Of a DNA stretch of 64,000 bases, positions 49,507-58,228 are shown piece after piece (positions within the stretch are counted from its first letter, which is position 1; the number at the start of each line of letters is the position of its first letter). The notes under the pieces are model-generated. The model had not been told where the DNA came from. It saw only the letters and a list, made by a program, of their open reading frames with translations, and searched no databases. Origin of the DNA: Nocardiopsis mwathae. GTDB taxonomy: Bacteria; Actinomycetota; Actinomycetes; Streptosporangiales; Streptosporangiaceae. Location of the stretch: positions 2,294,001 through 2,358,000 of the forward strand of contig NZ_JACHDS010000001.1 in the NCBI RefSeq assembly GCF_014201195.1. Direction: 5' to 3'. Position numbers and translations under genes: made by a program.

Positions 49507-50409
49507 CTACGCGCCGGTCCCGCGGACACGGCGGCGGATCTGCCGGATGTGCTCGGGCGTCGTGCGGCAGCAGCCGCCGATGAGCCGGGCGCCCGCGTCG
49601 CGCCAGCCGAGCGCCGCGGCACCGAAGGACACCGGGTCGGACGAGCCGGCCCAGCGACGGTTGCGCGCGTCCCACGACTCCCCCGAGTTGGGGTAGGCGA
49701 CCACCGGCGCGCCGCCGGTCGCCGCCGCGCGGACCAGCGAGGGGATGTGGCGCGGCGCGGTGCAGTTGGCACCGACCGCGACCACCTGGTCGAGGCCGGA
49801 GAAGAGCGCGGCGCAGTCGGCCAGCGGGGTGCCGTCGCTGATGTGCGCGCCGTCGCGGCAGGAGAAGCTCACCCACACCCGGACGTGCGGGGTCTCGGCG
49901 AGCAGGCGGGCGAGGGCGCGCGCCTCGGCATAGGAGGGGACGGTCTCGCAGGCCAGCAGGTCGGCTCCGGAGTCGGCGAGGATATGCCACCGCTCGCGGT
50001 GCCAGGCGGCCAGGCCGTCCTCTCCGAGGTCGTAGGCGCCGGTGTACTCGGAGCCGTCGGCCAGCGATGCGCCGTAGGGGCCGACGCTGGCGGCCACCAG
50101 GCCGCCGCCGTGCTCGTCGCGGGCCTCGGCGGCCAGCGCCACCGAGCGGCGGAGCAGGTCGGCGGCCTCGCGCGCGCTCAGCCCGCGCCGGGTGAGGGCG
50201 GGCAGGCTCGCCTGGTAGCCGGCGGTGGTGGCGACGTCGGCGCCCGCCGAGAAGAAGTCCCGGTGCGCCCGCCGGATCAGGTCGGGGCCGTCCAGGAGCA
50301 GGCGGGCCGACCACAGCTCGTCGCCCAGGTCGCAGCCGAGCGCCTCCAGCCGCGTGGCCAGCCCCCCGTCGAGGACGAGGACGTCGTGTTCCCCCAGAGG
50401 TGTGCCCAC
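49507..50409 (-). CDS. mmuM: Homocysteine S-methyltransferase (MmuM-like)
   Basis: A 300-residue zinc-dependent methyltransferase of the Pfam S-methyl_trans family. It begins DVLVLDGGLATRLEALG, with ADVATTAGYQAS near residue 58 and LLACETVPSYAEA in the middle. Zinc ligands are visible: Cys in VAVGANCTAPRHI and the Cys-Cys pair in RLIGGCCRTTPEHIRQI. Family members use S-methylmethionine or S-adenosylmethionine to methylate homocysteine to methionine. GTG 50409 is the most plausible start, matching the family N-terminus. The upstream flavin hydroxylase ends 11 bp before on the same strand, so they may be co-transcribed, although functionally unrelated. Confidence 0.9.
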   Translation of the reverse strand: MGTPLGEHDVLVLDGGLATRLEALGCDLGDELWSARLLLDGPDLIRRAHRDFFSAGADVATTAGYQASLPALTRRGLSAREAADLLRRSVALAAEARDEHGGGLVAASVGPYGASLADGSEYTGAYDLGEDGLAAWHRERWHILADSGADLLACETVPSYAEARALARLLAETPHVRVWVSFSCRDGAHISDGTPLADCAALFSGLDQVVAVGANCTAPRHIPSLVRAAATGGAPVVAYPNSGESWDARNRRWAGSSDPVSFGAAALGWRDAGARLIGGCCRTTPEHIRQIRRRVRGTGA

Positions 50410-50419
50410 ACCCTCGACC

Positions 50420-52231
50420 CTAGCCGCCGGCCCGTGCGCGCCCTCCGCCCCCGGAACCGGCGGGGCGCCGGCGGCCCTGGGGCCGCTCCCAGCCCAGCAG
50501 GCGGCGCAGCGCGCCGGTGAGCAGCCCGGCGGCGTCCTCGGTGGCCCGCGGGTGGCGGAAGGCCACGTGGTTGTCGGGGCGGACGAGCAGGACGCCGGAG
50601 TCGCCGATGCCGCGTGTCCGCGCCCAGTCGCCGTAGGGGTCCTCATAGTCGCGGCCGGGTCCGATGACCGCGGTGGCGATGTCCAGGCCGAACTCCTTCT
50701 CGGCCATGCGTACGGCGTCGGTCCAGCACTCGCCGCCGATGCCGGTGATGAGGGTGAACCGGCCCCGCCCGCCCAGGTCCAGGGTGGACAGGTCGCGCGC
50801 GCCCGCGGTGAGCCAGGCGTGCGGGAGCTTGGCGCCGGGGCGGGTGGTGGGCCGGTAGTGCAGCTCGGGGTCGCGCTCGAAGCCGGGGTCGGGGGTGCCG
50901 TCGGGGATGACGGCGGAGGAGGTGTAGCGGTGGTTGAGGTCGACGCCGTGCGCGTTGAACTCGTACACCTTGGCCGCGATCGCCTCGCGCAGCCGTGCCC
51001 GCTGTTCGGCGGCCTGGGGGGTGGCCGACTTGCGGTCGGCGATGTTGCGGCGCAGCTGCTCGGGCGTCTGCGGCCGCAGGCCGTCCAGGGCCTCGAAGAT
51101 GGGGGCGGTCTCGCCGATGGACTTGTTGGCGCGCTCGACGACCTGGCGGCCGATGGGCGCGCGCTCGGCGTCGTAGCTGTCGAGCAGGGACGGCGCTGCG
51201 ACCCCCTCCAGGACCAGCTTGAGCTTCCAGGCCAGGTTGTAGGAGTCCTGGATGGAGGTGTTGGAGCCCAGGCCGTTGGACGGCGGGTGGCGGTGGACGG
51301 CGTCGCCCGCGCAGAAGACGCGCCCGGAGGAGTAGCGCTCGGCGTACATCTCGTTGACGGTCCAGGCGGAGGTCGAGGTGATGGAGACCGGGAGGTCGTC
51401 GTCTCCGACCAGCCTGCGCACGACCGACCGGGCGTAGTCCTCGGTGAGGTCCGGGGGCGCGCCCTGGACGTCATAGCCCCACACGATCAGCCACTCGTCC
51501 CACGGGCGCACGCAGCGCACCAACCCGGCCCCGATGCCTCCGACGGTGGCGCCGGGCGCCAGGACCCAGTAGAGGGTGCTGGGGCGGTGCGCGACGTACT
51601 TCGACAGGTCCGCCCGGAACACGATGTTGATGCTGCCCGCGACGCCCATCCGGCCGCGCATCGGCAGCCCGGCGTGCCGGGCGACCAGGCTGCGGCCGCC
51701 GTCGGCGCCGATGAGGTACCTGGCGCGGATGCGGTAGGTGTCGTCGCGCAGGCGGTCGAAGACGGTGGCCGTGACGCCCTGGGCGTCCTGTTCGAAGGAC
51801 GTGTAGACGGTGTCGAAGCGCAGCCGCGTCCCGCGCTCGACGGCGGCGTTGACCAGCACCGGTTCGAGCAGGTGCTGCGGCATGTCGCACATCCGGGTGG
51901 GGCTGGCCAGCTCGTGCTCGGCCTGGACGAGCGGATCGTTGCCCCAGGAGCGCACCCGGCCGAGTTCCTCGCCGGCGAGGGAGGTGCAGAACACCGTGTT
52001 GCCCATGAGGTGCTGCGGCGTGGCCTTGGCGGCCACGTCCTGCTCCACGCCGAGGTCGCGCAGCACCTCCATGGTCCGCTGGTTGGTGATGTGCGCCCGG
52101 GGGGTGTCGGCCAGCCGCCCGTAACGGGTCACCAGGATGTTGTCGACTCCGTAGGTGCTCAGAGCGAGGGCGGCACTGGCGCCCGCCGGTCCGCTACCCA
52201 CGATCAACACATCGGTTTCGACCGTTGCCAT
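50420..52231 (-). CDS. FAD-dependent aromatic hydroxylase (PheA/TfdB family)
   Basis: A 603-residue class A flavoprotein monooxygenase resembling 2,4-dichlorophenol 6-monooxygenase and phenol hydroxylase. It carries the FAD GxGxxG motif VLIVGSGPAGASAALAL, the DG motif LIGADGGRSLVARHAG, the GD motif RVFCAGDAVHRHPPSNGLGSNTSIQDSYNLAWKL, and a C-terminal thioredoxin-fold-like domain (about residues 450-590). The C-terminal tail is Gly/Arg rich. The ATG at 52231 begins MATVETDVLIVG. It is divergent from an HxlR-family regulator, which probably controls it through the inverted repeat between them. The aromatic substrate cannot be told from sequence. Confidence 0.88.
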   Translation of the reverse strand: MATVETDVLIVGSGPAGASAALALSTYGVDNILVTRYGRLADTPRAHITNQRTMEVLRDLGVEQDVAAKATPQHLMGNTVFCTSLAGEELGRVRSWGNDPLVQAEHELASPTRMCDMPQHLLEPVLVNAAVERGTRLRFDTVYTSFEQDAQGVTATVFDRLRDDTYRIRARYLIGADGGRSLVARHAGLPMRGRMGVAGSINIVFRADLSKYVAHRPSTLYWVLAPGATVGGIGAGLVRCVRPWDEWLIVWGYDVQGAPPDLTEDYARSVVRRLVGDDDLPVSITSTSAWTVNEMYAERYSSGRVFCAGDAVHRHPPSNGLGSNTSIQDSYNLAWKLKLVLEGVAAPSLLDSYDAERAPIGRQVVERANKSIGETAPIFEALDGLRPQTPEQLRRNIADRKSATPQAAEQRARLREAIAAKVYEFNAHGVDLNHRYTSSAVIPDGTPDPGFERDPELHYRPTTRPGAKLPHAWLTAGARDLSTLDLGGRGRFTLITGIGGECWTDAVRMAEKEFGLDIATAVIGPGRDYEDPYGDWARTRGIGDSGVLLVRPDNHVAFRHPRATEDAAGLLTGALRRLLGWERPQGRRRPAGSGGGGRARAGG

Positions 52232-52301
52232 CGGGTACTCCTCGGGAGTTCCAGCGGCGGGCGATCGGGCCGCCGCAGGGGGGTCGTGATTCGGTCGCAG
52301 A

Positions 52302-52333
52302 CGATTATCGGATACCGGATACGCCCGATATCG
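52302..52333. promoter_or_regulatory. Candidate HxlR operator between the hydroxylase and its regulator
   Basis: CGATTATCGG and CCGATATCG form an imperfect inverted repeat across 52302-52333, the AT-richest part of the divergent spacer, 71 bp from the hydroxylase ATG. Confidence 0.4.
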
Positions 52334-52426
52334 CCACGCTCCGCTACCGTAGTCCACAGGCGGAAAGCACGCACCGCCGGTAAGCGCCGTGAAGACGAAA
52401 GTGCAGGTGCGAGGTAGGGTGAGGAC

Positions 52427-52858
52427 ATGAGCGAAAGCGCCGCGCACCCGTCCACGCCGATCACCGGACCGACCGACTCCGGCGACGCCTTCGGCGATCT
52501 GGCCTTCGACGTGTTCGCGAAGCGCTGCCCCTCGCGCACCGCACTGGAGAACATCACCGGCCGCTGGGGCGTGCTGGTGCTGGCCGCGCTCAAGGACGGC
52601 CCCTACCGGTTCAACGCCCTGCGCAGGCGGGTGGACGGCGTCAGCGAGAAGATGCTCTCCCAGACCCTGCACGCCCTGGAGCGCGACGGTCTGGTCATCC
52701 GCGACGTGCAGCAGCAGATCCCGCCGCGCGTGGAGTACCGCCTCACGCCGCTGGGCGCGGACACCGCCGGGAAGCTGCTGGACCTGGTCGGGCTCCTCGA
52801 AGGCCGCATGGACGAGGTCCTCGCCGCCCGCTCCGCCTACGACGCCGCGCGCGGCTGA
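52427..52858 (+). CDS. HxlR-family transcriptional regulator
   Basis: A 143-residue winged helix-turn-helix protein. The HxlR signature is plain: CPSRTALENITGRWGVLVLAALKDGPYRFNALRRRVDGVSEKMLSQTLHALERDGLVIR, then VEYRLTPLGADTAGKLLDLVGL. A Cys precedes the domain (CPSR), the position used for thiol or quinone sensing in HxlR relatives such as YodB. Divergent transcription from the aromatic hydroxylase gene suggests it controls that gene, perhaps in response to quinones or aldehydes. The following secreted-protein gene lies 157 bp downstream and is probably separate. Confidence 0.92.
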   Translation: MSESAAHPSTPITGPTDSGDAFGDLAFDVFAKRCPSRTALENITGRWGVLVLAALKDGPYRFNALRRRVDGVSEKMLSQTLHALERDGLVIRDVQQQIPPRVEYRLTPLGADTAGKLLDLVGLLEGRMDEVLAARSAYDAARG

Positions 52859-53015
52859 GGCGATCGGGCCTCACGCCACTTCCCCCGGTCTGACCAGCCC
52901 TGATACCGCTATCCCTGCCCTGCCGTCCGGCACCGCGCAGGTCGCGTAGTAGCTTCCGGCTCTGGTGATTCGCGCCATATGCGGATCCGAGGCACGGAAG
53001 GGACGGCGGAGCCGT

Positions 53016-54317
53016 ATGGGTTTCCTGCGGACGATGGCACGGGTGTCCACGAGCGCGCTGATCGCGCTGCCGGTCGCGGCGGCCGCGCTCCCCGCCCACG
53101 CCGATCCGGCGGGTGCCGGAGCCGCCTGCCGGGGCGCCGGTGAGGTCACGGTGGAGGAGGCCCGGCTCGACGGGGCGGTCCCGCAGGAGATCCTGCGACG
53201 CTCCGGGTTCGACGGACGCGTCGCCGACTTCGCCGCCGCCCTGTGCGGGGCCCGGAACGCGCAGGCGGCCCAGGCCGTCGTGCGCCACCACGGCTCGCGG
53301 CTGTGGCGCGCGGCCGTGGACCGGGTCCAGGGGCACGGCCGGGCCACGGGTGACCTGAGCGCAGGGGACGACCGCCCCCTGTACTGGGCGCGGCTCGGGA
53401 TGACCGCGGCACTGCGCACATGGGAACCGCACTTCGAGCTCGGCGGCGACCGGCGGGCCGACCTCGTCGCCGCGCTGGAGCGGTGGTCCCGGGGCCACCA
53501 TGAGATGCGCTTCCCCGCCGACTCCGGCGTCATCCGCGTCGTGGTCACCGGCTTCGACCCGTTCGGGCTGGACAACGACATCCGCCAGGCCAACCCCTCG
53601 GGTGCCGCCGCGCTCGCCCTGGACGGCACGACGATCGAGACCGACGCGGGCACCGCACTCGTCCGGACCGCGATGTTCCCCGTGCGGTGGCGCGACTTCA
53701 CCGACGGCATGGTCGAGCAGGCCCTGCTCCCCCACTACACCGGCGACCGTCCGGCCGACGTGGCGGTCACCGTCAGCCAGGGCCGCGACGGGCGATTCGA
53801 CCTGGAGGCCTACAACGGCGCATGGCGCGGCGGCGGCGCCGACAACGAGATGACCGGAACCGCCGAGCAGGTGCCGGTGCCCGACGGCGTGCCCACCGTC
53901 GAACCGCAACCGCAGTGGAGCGAGTCCACCCTGCCCCACCGAGCGATCGCCGCCGCCGCGACCGGCCCCTTCCCCGTCTTCGACAACACCGAGGTGACGG
54001 AGATCCCCGCAGGGCGGACCGAGCCGGTCGTCCGCCCCGACGGCCCCACTCCGGGTTCCCGGGCGGTCCGGGGCGGCGGCGGGGACTACCTCTCCAACGA
54101 GATCGCCTACCGCAACACGCTGCTGCGCGACGCCACCGGCCGCGACATCCCGGCCGGGCACGTGCACACCCCGATCCTGCGCTTCGGGCCGCACAACGCC
54201 GGAGCCGTCACCGACCCGGTGTTCGAGCGCGACCGGACGCGCATCGTCGAGCAGGTGGACGCGATCGTCGCCGAGGCGGTCGCGCACCGGCGGCCGCAGG
54301 ACTCCGCGCAGTCGTAG
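53016..54317 (+). CDS. Secreted pyroglutamyl-peptidase I-like protein with Ser in place of catalytic Cys
   Basis: A 433-residue exported protein with a cleavable signal peptide (STSALIALPVAAAALPAHA, about residues 10-29). The first third is a helical region with no assigned fold. From about residue 175 it matches peptidase family C15: IRVVVTGFDPFG and NDIRQANPSGAAALAL, then VSQGRDGRFDLE with the catalytic Glu region. The nucleophile motif, normally YLCNxxFY, reads YLSNEIAYRNTL here, and GHVHTPILRFGPH keeps the His. The enzyme family removes N-terminal pyroglutamate inside cells; this one is secreted and lacks the Cys, so it may be a serine variant or a non-catalytic binding protein. A perfect 25-bp terminator follows. 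Confidence 0.75.
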   Translation: MGFLRTMARVSTSALIALPVAAAALPAHADPAGAGAACRGAGEVTVEEARLDGAVPQEILRRSGFDGRVADFAAALCGARNAQAAQAVVRHHGSRLWRAAVDRVQGHGRATGDLSAGDDRPLYWARLGMTAALRTWEPHFELGGDRRADLVAALERWSRGHHEMRFPADSGVIRVVVTGFDPFGLDNDIRQANPSGAAALALDGTTIETDAGTALVRTAMFPVRWRDFTDGMVEQALLPHYTGDRPADVAVTVSQGRDGRFDLEAYNGAWRGGGADNEMTGTAEQVPVPDGVPTVEPQPQWSESTLPHRAIAAAATGPFPVFDNTEVTEIPAGRTEPVVRPDGPTPGSRAVRGGGGDYLSNEIAYRNTLLRDATGRDIPAGHVHTPILRFGPHNAGAVTDPVFERDRTRIVEQVDAIVAEAVAHRRPQDSAQS

Positions 54318-54320
54318 GTA

Positions 54321-54373
54321 CGGAGCGGGCGTGCGCCGCGGGGGTCGCACCCCCGCGGCGCACGCCCGCTCCG
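54321..54373. terminator. Perfect 25-bp hairpin between convergent genes
   Basis: Arms 54321-54345 and 54349-54373 are exactly complementary with a three-base loop. It starts three bases after the peptidase-like stop and serves both convergent genes. Confidence 0.85.
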
Positions 54374-54396
54374 TCCGTGTTCCGCGCGGTGCGGGC

Positions 54397-55047
54397 TCAG
54401 CGCGCGGCGGTGAAGCGTCCGCCGACGTGGCGGGGCCGCTCGATCTCGTCGACCAGCGCCACCGCGTAGTCCTCGGCGCTGATGTAGCTGGTGCCCCCGC
54501 CGTCGACGACGAGCCGCTCGGTGTCCGTGCGGTAGCGGCCGGTGCGCTCGCCCGGCTCGATGGTCCCCGCCGGGCTGAAGCTGGTCCAGCGCACGTCGGT
54601 GACGGTGCGCAGGTACTCCAGCGCGTCGCCGTGGGCGTGCATGATCGTGAGCAGCCAGTCCGGCAGGCCGGGGGCGTCCCAGACTCTGGCGCCGGACGCG
54701 GTCTGCAGGCTGCCGGCACCGCCGACCGAGATGAGGCGGGGTGCGTCCGCGCCCAGGGCGCGCAGCCCCTCGACGAGCGCGCGGACGGCCGGTTCCACGA
54801 CCGCCTGGGTCGCGGCGGCGTCGCCGCCGCCGACCGCGCTGACGACGACGTCGGCGCCCTTGGCCGCGGCGGTGACGGAGCCGGGGTCGAGGACGTCTCC
54901 GGTGGTGACGGTCAGGGCGTCGTGGGTGCGGTCGAGCCGGGCCGGGTCGCGGACGACGGCGATCACCCGGTGGCCGCGGGCGAGCGCCTCGTCGAGGATG
55001 CGGGTGCCGATGGTTCCGGTGGCACCGAAGAGAACGATGGTGGCCAT
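54397..55047 (-). CDS. NAD(P)H-binding atypical SDR protein
   Basis: A 216-residue protein of the NAD(P)H-binding (NmrA/BVR-B-like) family. The N-terminal nucleotide motif is IVLFGATGTIGTRIL, followed by VIAVVRDPARL, the GADVVVSAVGG strand and the WTSFSPAGTIEPGERTG segment typical of this group; it ends YAVALVDEIERPRHVGGRFT. It probably acts as a reductase or redox sensor on a small molecule. AGGAG precedes ATG 55047. The promoter contains a striking inverted repeat, suggesting a stress-responsive regulator. Confidence 0.85.
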   Translation of the reverse strand: MATIVLFGATGTIGTRILDEALARGHRVIAVVRDPARLDRTHDALTVTTGDVLDPGSVTAAAKGADVVVSAVGGGDAAATQAVVEPAVRALVEGLRALGADAPRLISVGGAGSLQTASGARVWDAPGLPDWLLTIMHAHGDALEYLRTVTDVRWTSFSPAGTIEPGERTGRYRTDTERLVVDGGGTSYISAEDYAVALVDEIERPRHVGGRFTAAR

Positions 55048-55101
55048 GGTGGAGCTCCTGTGCAGGGTGGTGGACGGGCTGCTGCTGCCATCCCGAGCGT
55101 A

Positions 55102-55137
55102 CACTAACTTTTATAAAGTGCCATCATTTGGTTAGTG
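55102..55137. promoter_or_regulatory. Inverted repeat operator upstream of the NAD(P)H-binding protein gene
   Basis: CACTAAC (55102-55108) and GTTAGTG (55131-55137) are perfect seven-base arms bracketing an AT-rich core with ACTTTTATAAAGT. The layout resembles HxlR- or MarR-type operators of quinone or thiol-stress genes. It is 55 bp upstream of the start codon. Confidence 0.55.
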
Positions 55138-55198
55138 CACGGTGTGTCGCAGTCCCCCTCCACCACCTGCCGCATCGGCGCCCGTCCGTCACCGCACG

Positions 55199-56119
55199 TC
55201 AGCTCGTGGTCAGCCCCCACCGCTTGCGGATGCTCGCATCCGCCCGGTTGAACAGGACGTCGATGAGGATGCCGATGGCCATCACGATGAGGATGTAGGC
55301 CAGCAGCCGGTCGGCGTCGTTCATGGCGCGCGACTGGCTGAGCGCCCACCCGATCGAGTTCTGCTGGTTGATGATGACCAGCAGCTCGCCGGCCATCAGC
55401 GACCGCCAGGAGAACGCCCACCCCTGCTTGAGGCCGGAGACGAACATCGGCAGCGCCGCCGGGACGATGAGGATCCGGTAGAGCGCGATCCCGCGCAGGC
55501 CCATGACCTGTCCGGCGCGCCGGAGCGTCGGCGGGACGTAGTCGACGCCGTTGGCCAACCCGTTGGCGATGGACGGCGCCGCGCCCAGGACGATGACGAA
55601 CATGATCGCGGCCTCGCTGATGCCGTAGAGCAGCATGGCGAAGGGGAACCACACGATCGACGGCATCGTCTGCAGGCCGGTGATCAGCGAGCCGATGGCG
55701 GTGCGCAGCACCGCGAAGCGGGAGATCAGCAGGCCGACCGCGCTGCCCACGGCGAAGGCGAGGACGAAGCCCGCGACCGCGCGCTCCATGGTGGTGCGCA
55801 CCGCCTCCCAGAAGGGGGCGGAGGTCACCTCCTCCACAAGGGTGGCCAACACCCTGTCGGGGCCCGGTAGCACGTAGACGGGCCGCCACCCGCTCCACAC
55901 CACCAGCTGCCAGCCGACCAGCACGATCGCGGCGGCCAGGAGCTTGGGCCAGGTGGCCGACCACAGGCGGGCGGCGAACACCGCGGCGCCGCGCTCCTCC
56001 TCCAGCCGCTCGGGGCCCAGTTCGAGGGCGTCGATGCCCCGGACGCGCCGGCCCTCGGCGTCAGCGGCGTCGTCACCGCTCATCGGCTCGGCGCGCACGC
56101 GGGTGGGTTCAGCGGGCAT
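55199..56119 (-). CDS. ABC transporter permease (sulfonate/nitrate/taurine type)
   Basis: A 306-residue inner-membrane permease of the SsuC/TauC type (BPD_transp_1). After a charged 60-residue N-terminal tail there are about six helices. The coupling motif lies around YVPPTLRRAGQVMGLRGIALYRILIVPAALPMFVSGLKQGWAFSWRSLMAGEL. The ATG at 56119 has GGAGGT eight bases upstream and overlaps the ATPase stop by 11 bp. It works with the ATPase and binding protein encoded just upstream on the same strand. Sulfonate is favoured over nitrate or pyrimidine substrates by the sulfur-related neighbourhood, but this is inferred. Confidence 0.92.
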   Translation of the reverse strand: MPAEPTRVRAEPMSGDDAADAEGRRVRGIDALELGPERLEEERGAAVFAARLWSATWPKLLAAAIVLVGWQLVVWSGWRPVYVLPGPDRVLATLVEEVTSAPFWEAVRTTMERAVAGFVLAFAVGSAVGLLISRFAVLRTAIGSLITGLQTMPSIVWFPFAMLLYGISEAAIMFVIVLGAAPSIANGLANGVDYVPPTLRRAGQVMGLRGIALYRILIVPAALPMFVSGLKQGWAFSWRSLMAGELLVIINQQNSIGWALSQSRAMNDADRLLAYILIVMAIGILIDVLFNRADASIRKRWGLTTS

Positions 56120-56879
56120 GGCGGGCGACCTCCACACGCAGACGGTCGGTGATGGTGGCGGCCTGTTCGGCGATCTCGGCGGAGTCGATGCGGCGCGGGC
56201 GCTGCCCGTGCACGGAGAACTCCTCGATGACCCGCCCCGGCCGGCTCGACAGCAGGACGACCCGGTCGCCCAACCGCACGGCCTCGCGGACGTTGTGCGT
56301 CACGAACAGCACGGTCAGCCCGCGCTCGCGCCAGATGCGCTCCAGCTCGTCGTGGAGGATGTCGCGGGTCATCGCGTCCAGGGCGCCGAACGGCTCGTCC
56401 ATCAGCAGCACGTCGGCCTCCTGGGCGAGCGCGCGGGCCAACGCGACCCGCTGGCGCATGCCGCCGGACAGCTCATGCGGGCGCTTGCGGGAGGAGCCGC
56501 TCAGCCGGACGAGGTCGAGCAGCTCCTCGACGCGGCGCCGCCGCTCGGCCTTGGCGATACCGTGCACCTTCATCGGCACCTCGATGTTGCCGCCGACGGT
56601 CAGCCACGGGAACAGCGCGGACTCCTGGAACATCATCGAGACCCGGTGGCCGTTGACCGAGACCCGGCCGAGCGTGGGCTCATCGAGCCCGGCGACCAGC
56701 GAGAGCAGGGTGCTCTTGCCGCACCCCGAGGCCCCGAGGATGGAGACGAACTCCCCCTGGCGCACCGAGATCGACAGGCCGTCGATGGCGGTCAGGGTGT
56801 GCTTGCCGCGCCCGAACACCTTGGTCACGTCGTCGATGGAGACCGCGGTGCCGACGGATTCGGCCGTGAGGACACTCAT
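56109..56879 (-). CDS. ABC transporter ATP-binding protein (SsuB/TauB type)
   Basis: A 256-residue ATPase. Walker A is SILGASGCGKSTLL, the Q-loop SMMFQESALFPWLTV, the signature ELSGGMRQRVALARAL, Walker B DVLLMDEPFGALDAMTR and the switch His FVTHNVREAVRLGD. Sequence around LFPWLTV is typical of the nitrate/sulfonate/taurine group. It follows the binding-protein gene by three bases and overlaps the permease gene, forming a compact three-gene import operon. Confidence 0.94.
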   Translation of the reverse strand: MSVLTAESVGTAVSIDDVTKVFGRGKHTLTAIDGLSISVRQGEFVSILGASGCGKSTLLSLVAGLDEPTLGRVSVNGHRVSMMFQESALFPWLTVGGNIEVPMKVHGIAKAERRRRVEELLDLVRLSGSSRKRPHELSGGMRQRVALARALAQEADVLLMDEPFGALDAMTRDILHDELERIWRERGLTVLFVTHNVREAVRLGDRVVLLSSRPGRVIEEFSVHGQRPRRIDSAEIAEQAATITDRLRVEVARHAR

Positions 56880-56882
56880 GTG

Positions 56883-57935
56883 CTAATCGCCTTCCAGTCC
56901 GCTGACCCGGTCGTGGCCGGCCTCGGAGAGCAGGTCGTTGAGGATGTCGAGGGAGTAGACGCCATCGAGGTCCACCGGGTCGAGCAGGCCCACGGCCTCG
57001 GCGTGCCGGGCGCTGTCCGCCAGGGAGGATGCGACGGGGTCGACGGTGAAGGTGAGGTTGCCGAAGGCCGCGGTGAGGATGTCGTCGTGGAGCGGCCTTC
57101 CGCTGAGCCTCTCGAAGTGGTCGCCGACGGCGCGCTGGGCGCTCTGGGGGTCGGCGTTCATCCGGTCCACCGTGGCGATGTGGCCCTGGAGCAGCCGCCG
57201 CACGTTGTCGGGGTGCTCGGCGAGGTAGTCGGCGCTCACGATGAGCTGGGTGGTGACGTACTCGCCCCCGGTGTCGGGCCACTGGTCGGCCTCGTCGACC
57301 AGGACGTGCCCCCCGCCTTCGAGCACGAGGCGGCTGAGGTAGGGCTCGGGCACCCAGGCGCCGTCGATCCGGTCGGTGAGGAAGGCGTCGACGATCTCGG
57401 AGTTCTCCTGCGGGATGATCGCGATGTCGCCGCCGCCCTCGGTGTCGAAGGCCCAGCCCTGACCGGTGGCCCACCAGCGCAGCGCCACGTCCTGGGTGTT
57501 GCCGAGCTGGGGGGTGGCCAGGGTCGCGCCCTTGAGGTCGTCGACCGACGTGATGTCGGGACGCACCACCAGCCCGCTGCCGCCGGAGGTGGATCCGGCG
57601 ATGACCCGCAGGGCGGCGCCCTCGGACTGCTCCCAGCCGTTGATGGAGGGGTTGGGGCCGACGAACGTGGCGTCGACGTCACCGGAGAAGACCGCGTTGA
57701 TGGCGTCGGGGCCGGCGTTGAAGGTCTGGGTGGAGAACTCGATCCCGTCGCCGAGTGCGTCGGCGTAGATGCCCTCCTCGACGCCGACGAGCGCGGGGGC
57801 GTGGGTGACGTTCGGGAAGTAGCCCAGGACCAGGCGGTTCTCCCCGGCGGAGGCGTCTTCACCGCACGCCGTCGCCGTCATCCCGAGGAGGAGGGCGGCC
57901 GCGGCGGCCGGTAAGCGGAACCTGCGCATGCTCAT
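56883..57935 (-). CDS. ABC transporter substrate-binding lipoprotein (SsuA/NMT1-like)
   Basis: A 350-residue lipoprotein. The signal peptide ends at the lipobox GMTATACG. The mature part has the NMT1/SsuA fold: LVLGYFPNVTHAPALVGVEEGIY, FNAGPDAINAVFSGDVDATFVGPNPSINGW, LKGATLATPQLGNTQDVALRWW and FLTDRIDGAWVPEPYLSRLV. It captures an organic anion, likely an alkanesulfonate, and delivers it to the permease. It is the first gene of the operon, and a perfect palindrome lies 48 bp upstream of the start. Confidence 0.93.
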   Translation of the reverse strand: MSMRRFRLPAAAAALLLGMTATACGEDASAGENRLVLGYFPNVTHAPALVGVEEGIYADALGDGIEFSTQTFNAGPDAINAVFSGDVDATFVGPNPSINGWEQSEGAALRVIAGSTSGGSGLVVRPDITSVDDLKGATLATPQLGNTQDVALRWWATGQGWAFDTEGGGDIAIIPQENSEIVDAFLTDRIDGAWVPEPYLSRLVLEGGGHVLVDEADQWPDTGGEYVTTQLIVSADYLAEHPDNVRRLLQGHIATVDRMNADPQSAQRAVGDHFERLSGRPLHDDILTAAFGNLTFTVDPVASSLADSARHAEAVGLLDPVDLDGVYSLDILNDLLSEAGHDRVSGLEGD

Positions 57936-57982
57936 GCTGGAGAGCCCCTTGACGTTGCTGACCCTGACTCACGACTGCGGCA

Positions 57983-58005
57983 AATCCTACTTAAGAAGTA
58001 GGATT
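57983..58005 (-). promoter_or_regulatory. Perfect palindromic operator of the importer operon
   Basis: AATCCTACTT and AAGTAGGATT are exact ten-base inverted arms around AAG, in promoter position before the importer operon. TCCTAC recurs in two direct repeats upstream of the cysteine dioxygenase gene (60892 and 60952), hinting at a shared sulfur-responsive regulator. Confidence 0.65.
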
Positions 58006-58228
58006 AATGGAAGTGATCTTGCCCTCTCCACCCGTCCACCGCACCACCCCCGGGCCGCACTGAACAGCACCGACACCCCGCGCCCGCGAGAAGCCCCCCG
58101 GGGGCCGAGCCCGACGCCCGCATCCCGGTGCTAGATTCGCCGACGGGTGGCGGGATGTCGCGTTCCTGCCCATTTCCTGTTGATCTTCCGATCGAGCTGT
58201 TCCTGAGCTTCCGAGTACGGGTGGACCC

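Noticed and set aside
49247-49696. Possible 149-codon gene on the plus strand
   Set aside because: It runs through a perfect 19-bp terminator hairpin and into the antisense of the methyltransferase gene; codon usage is not gene-like.
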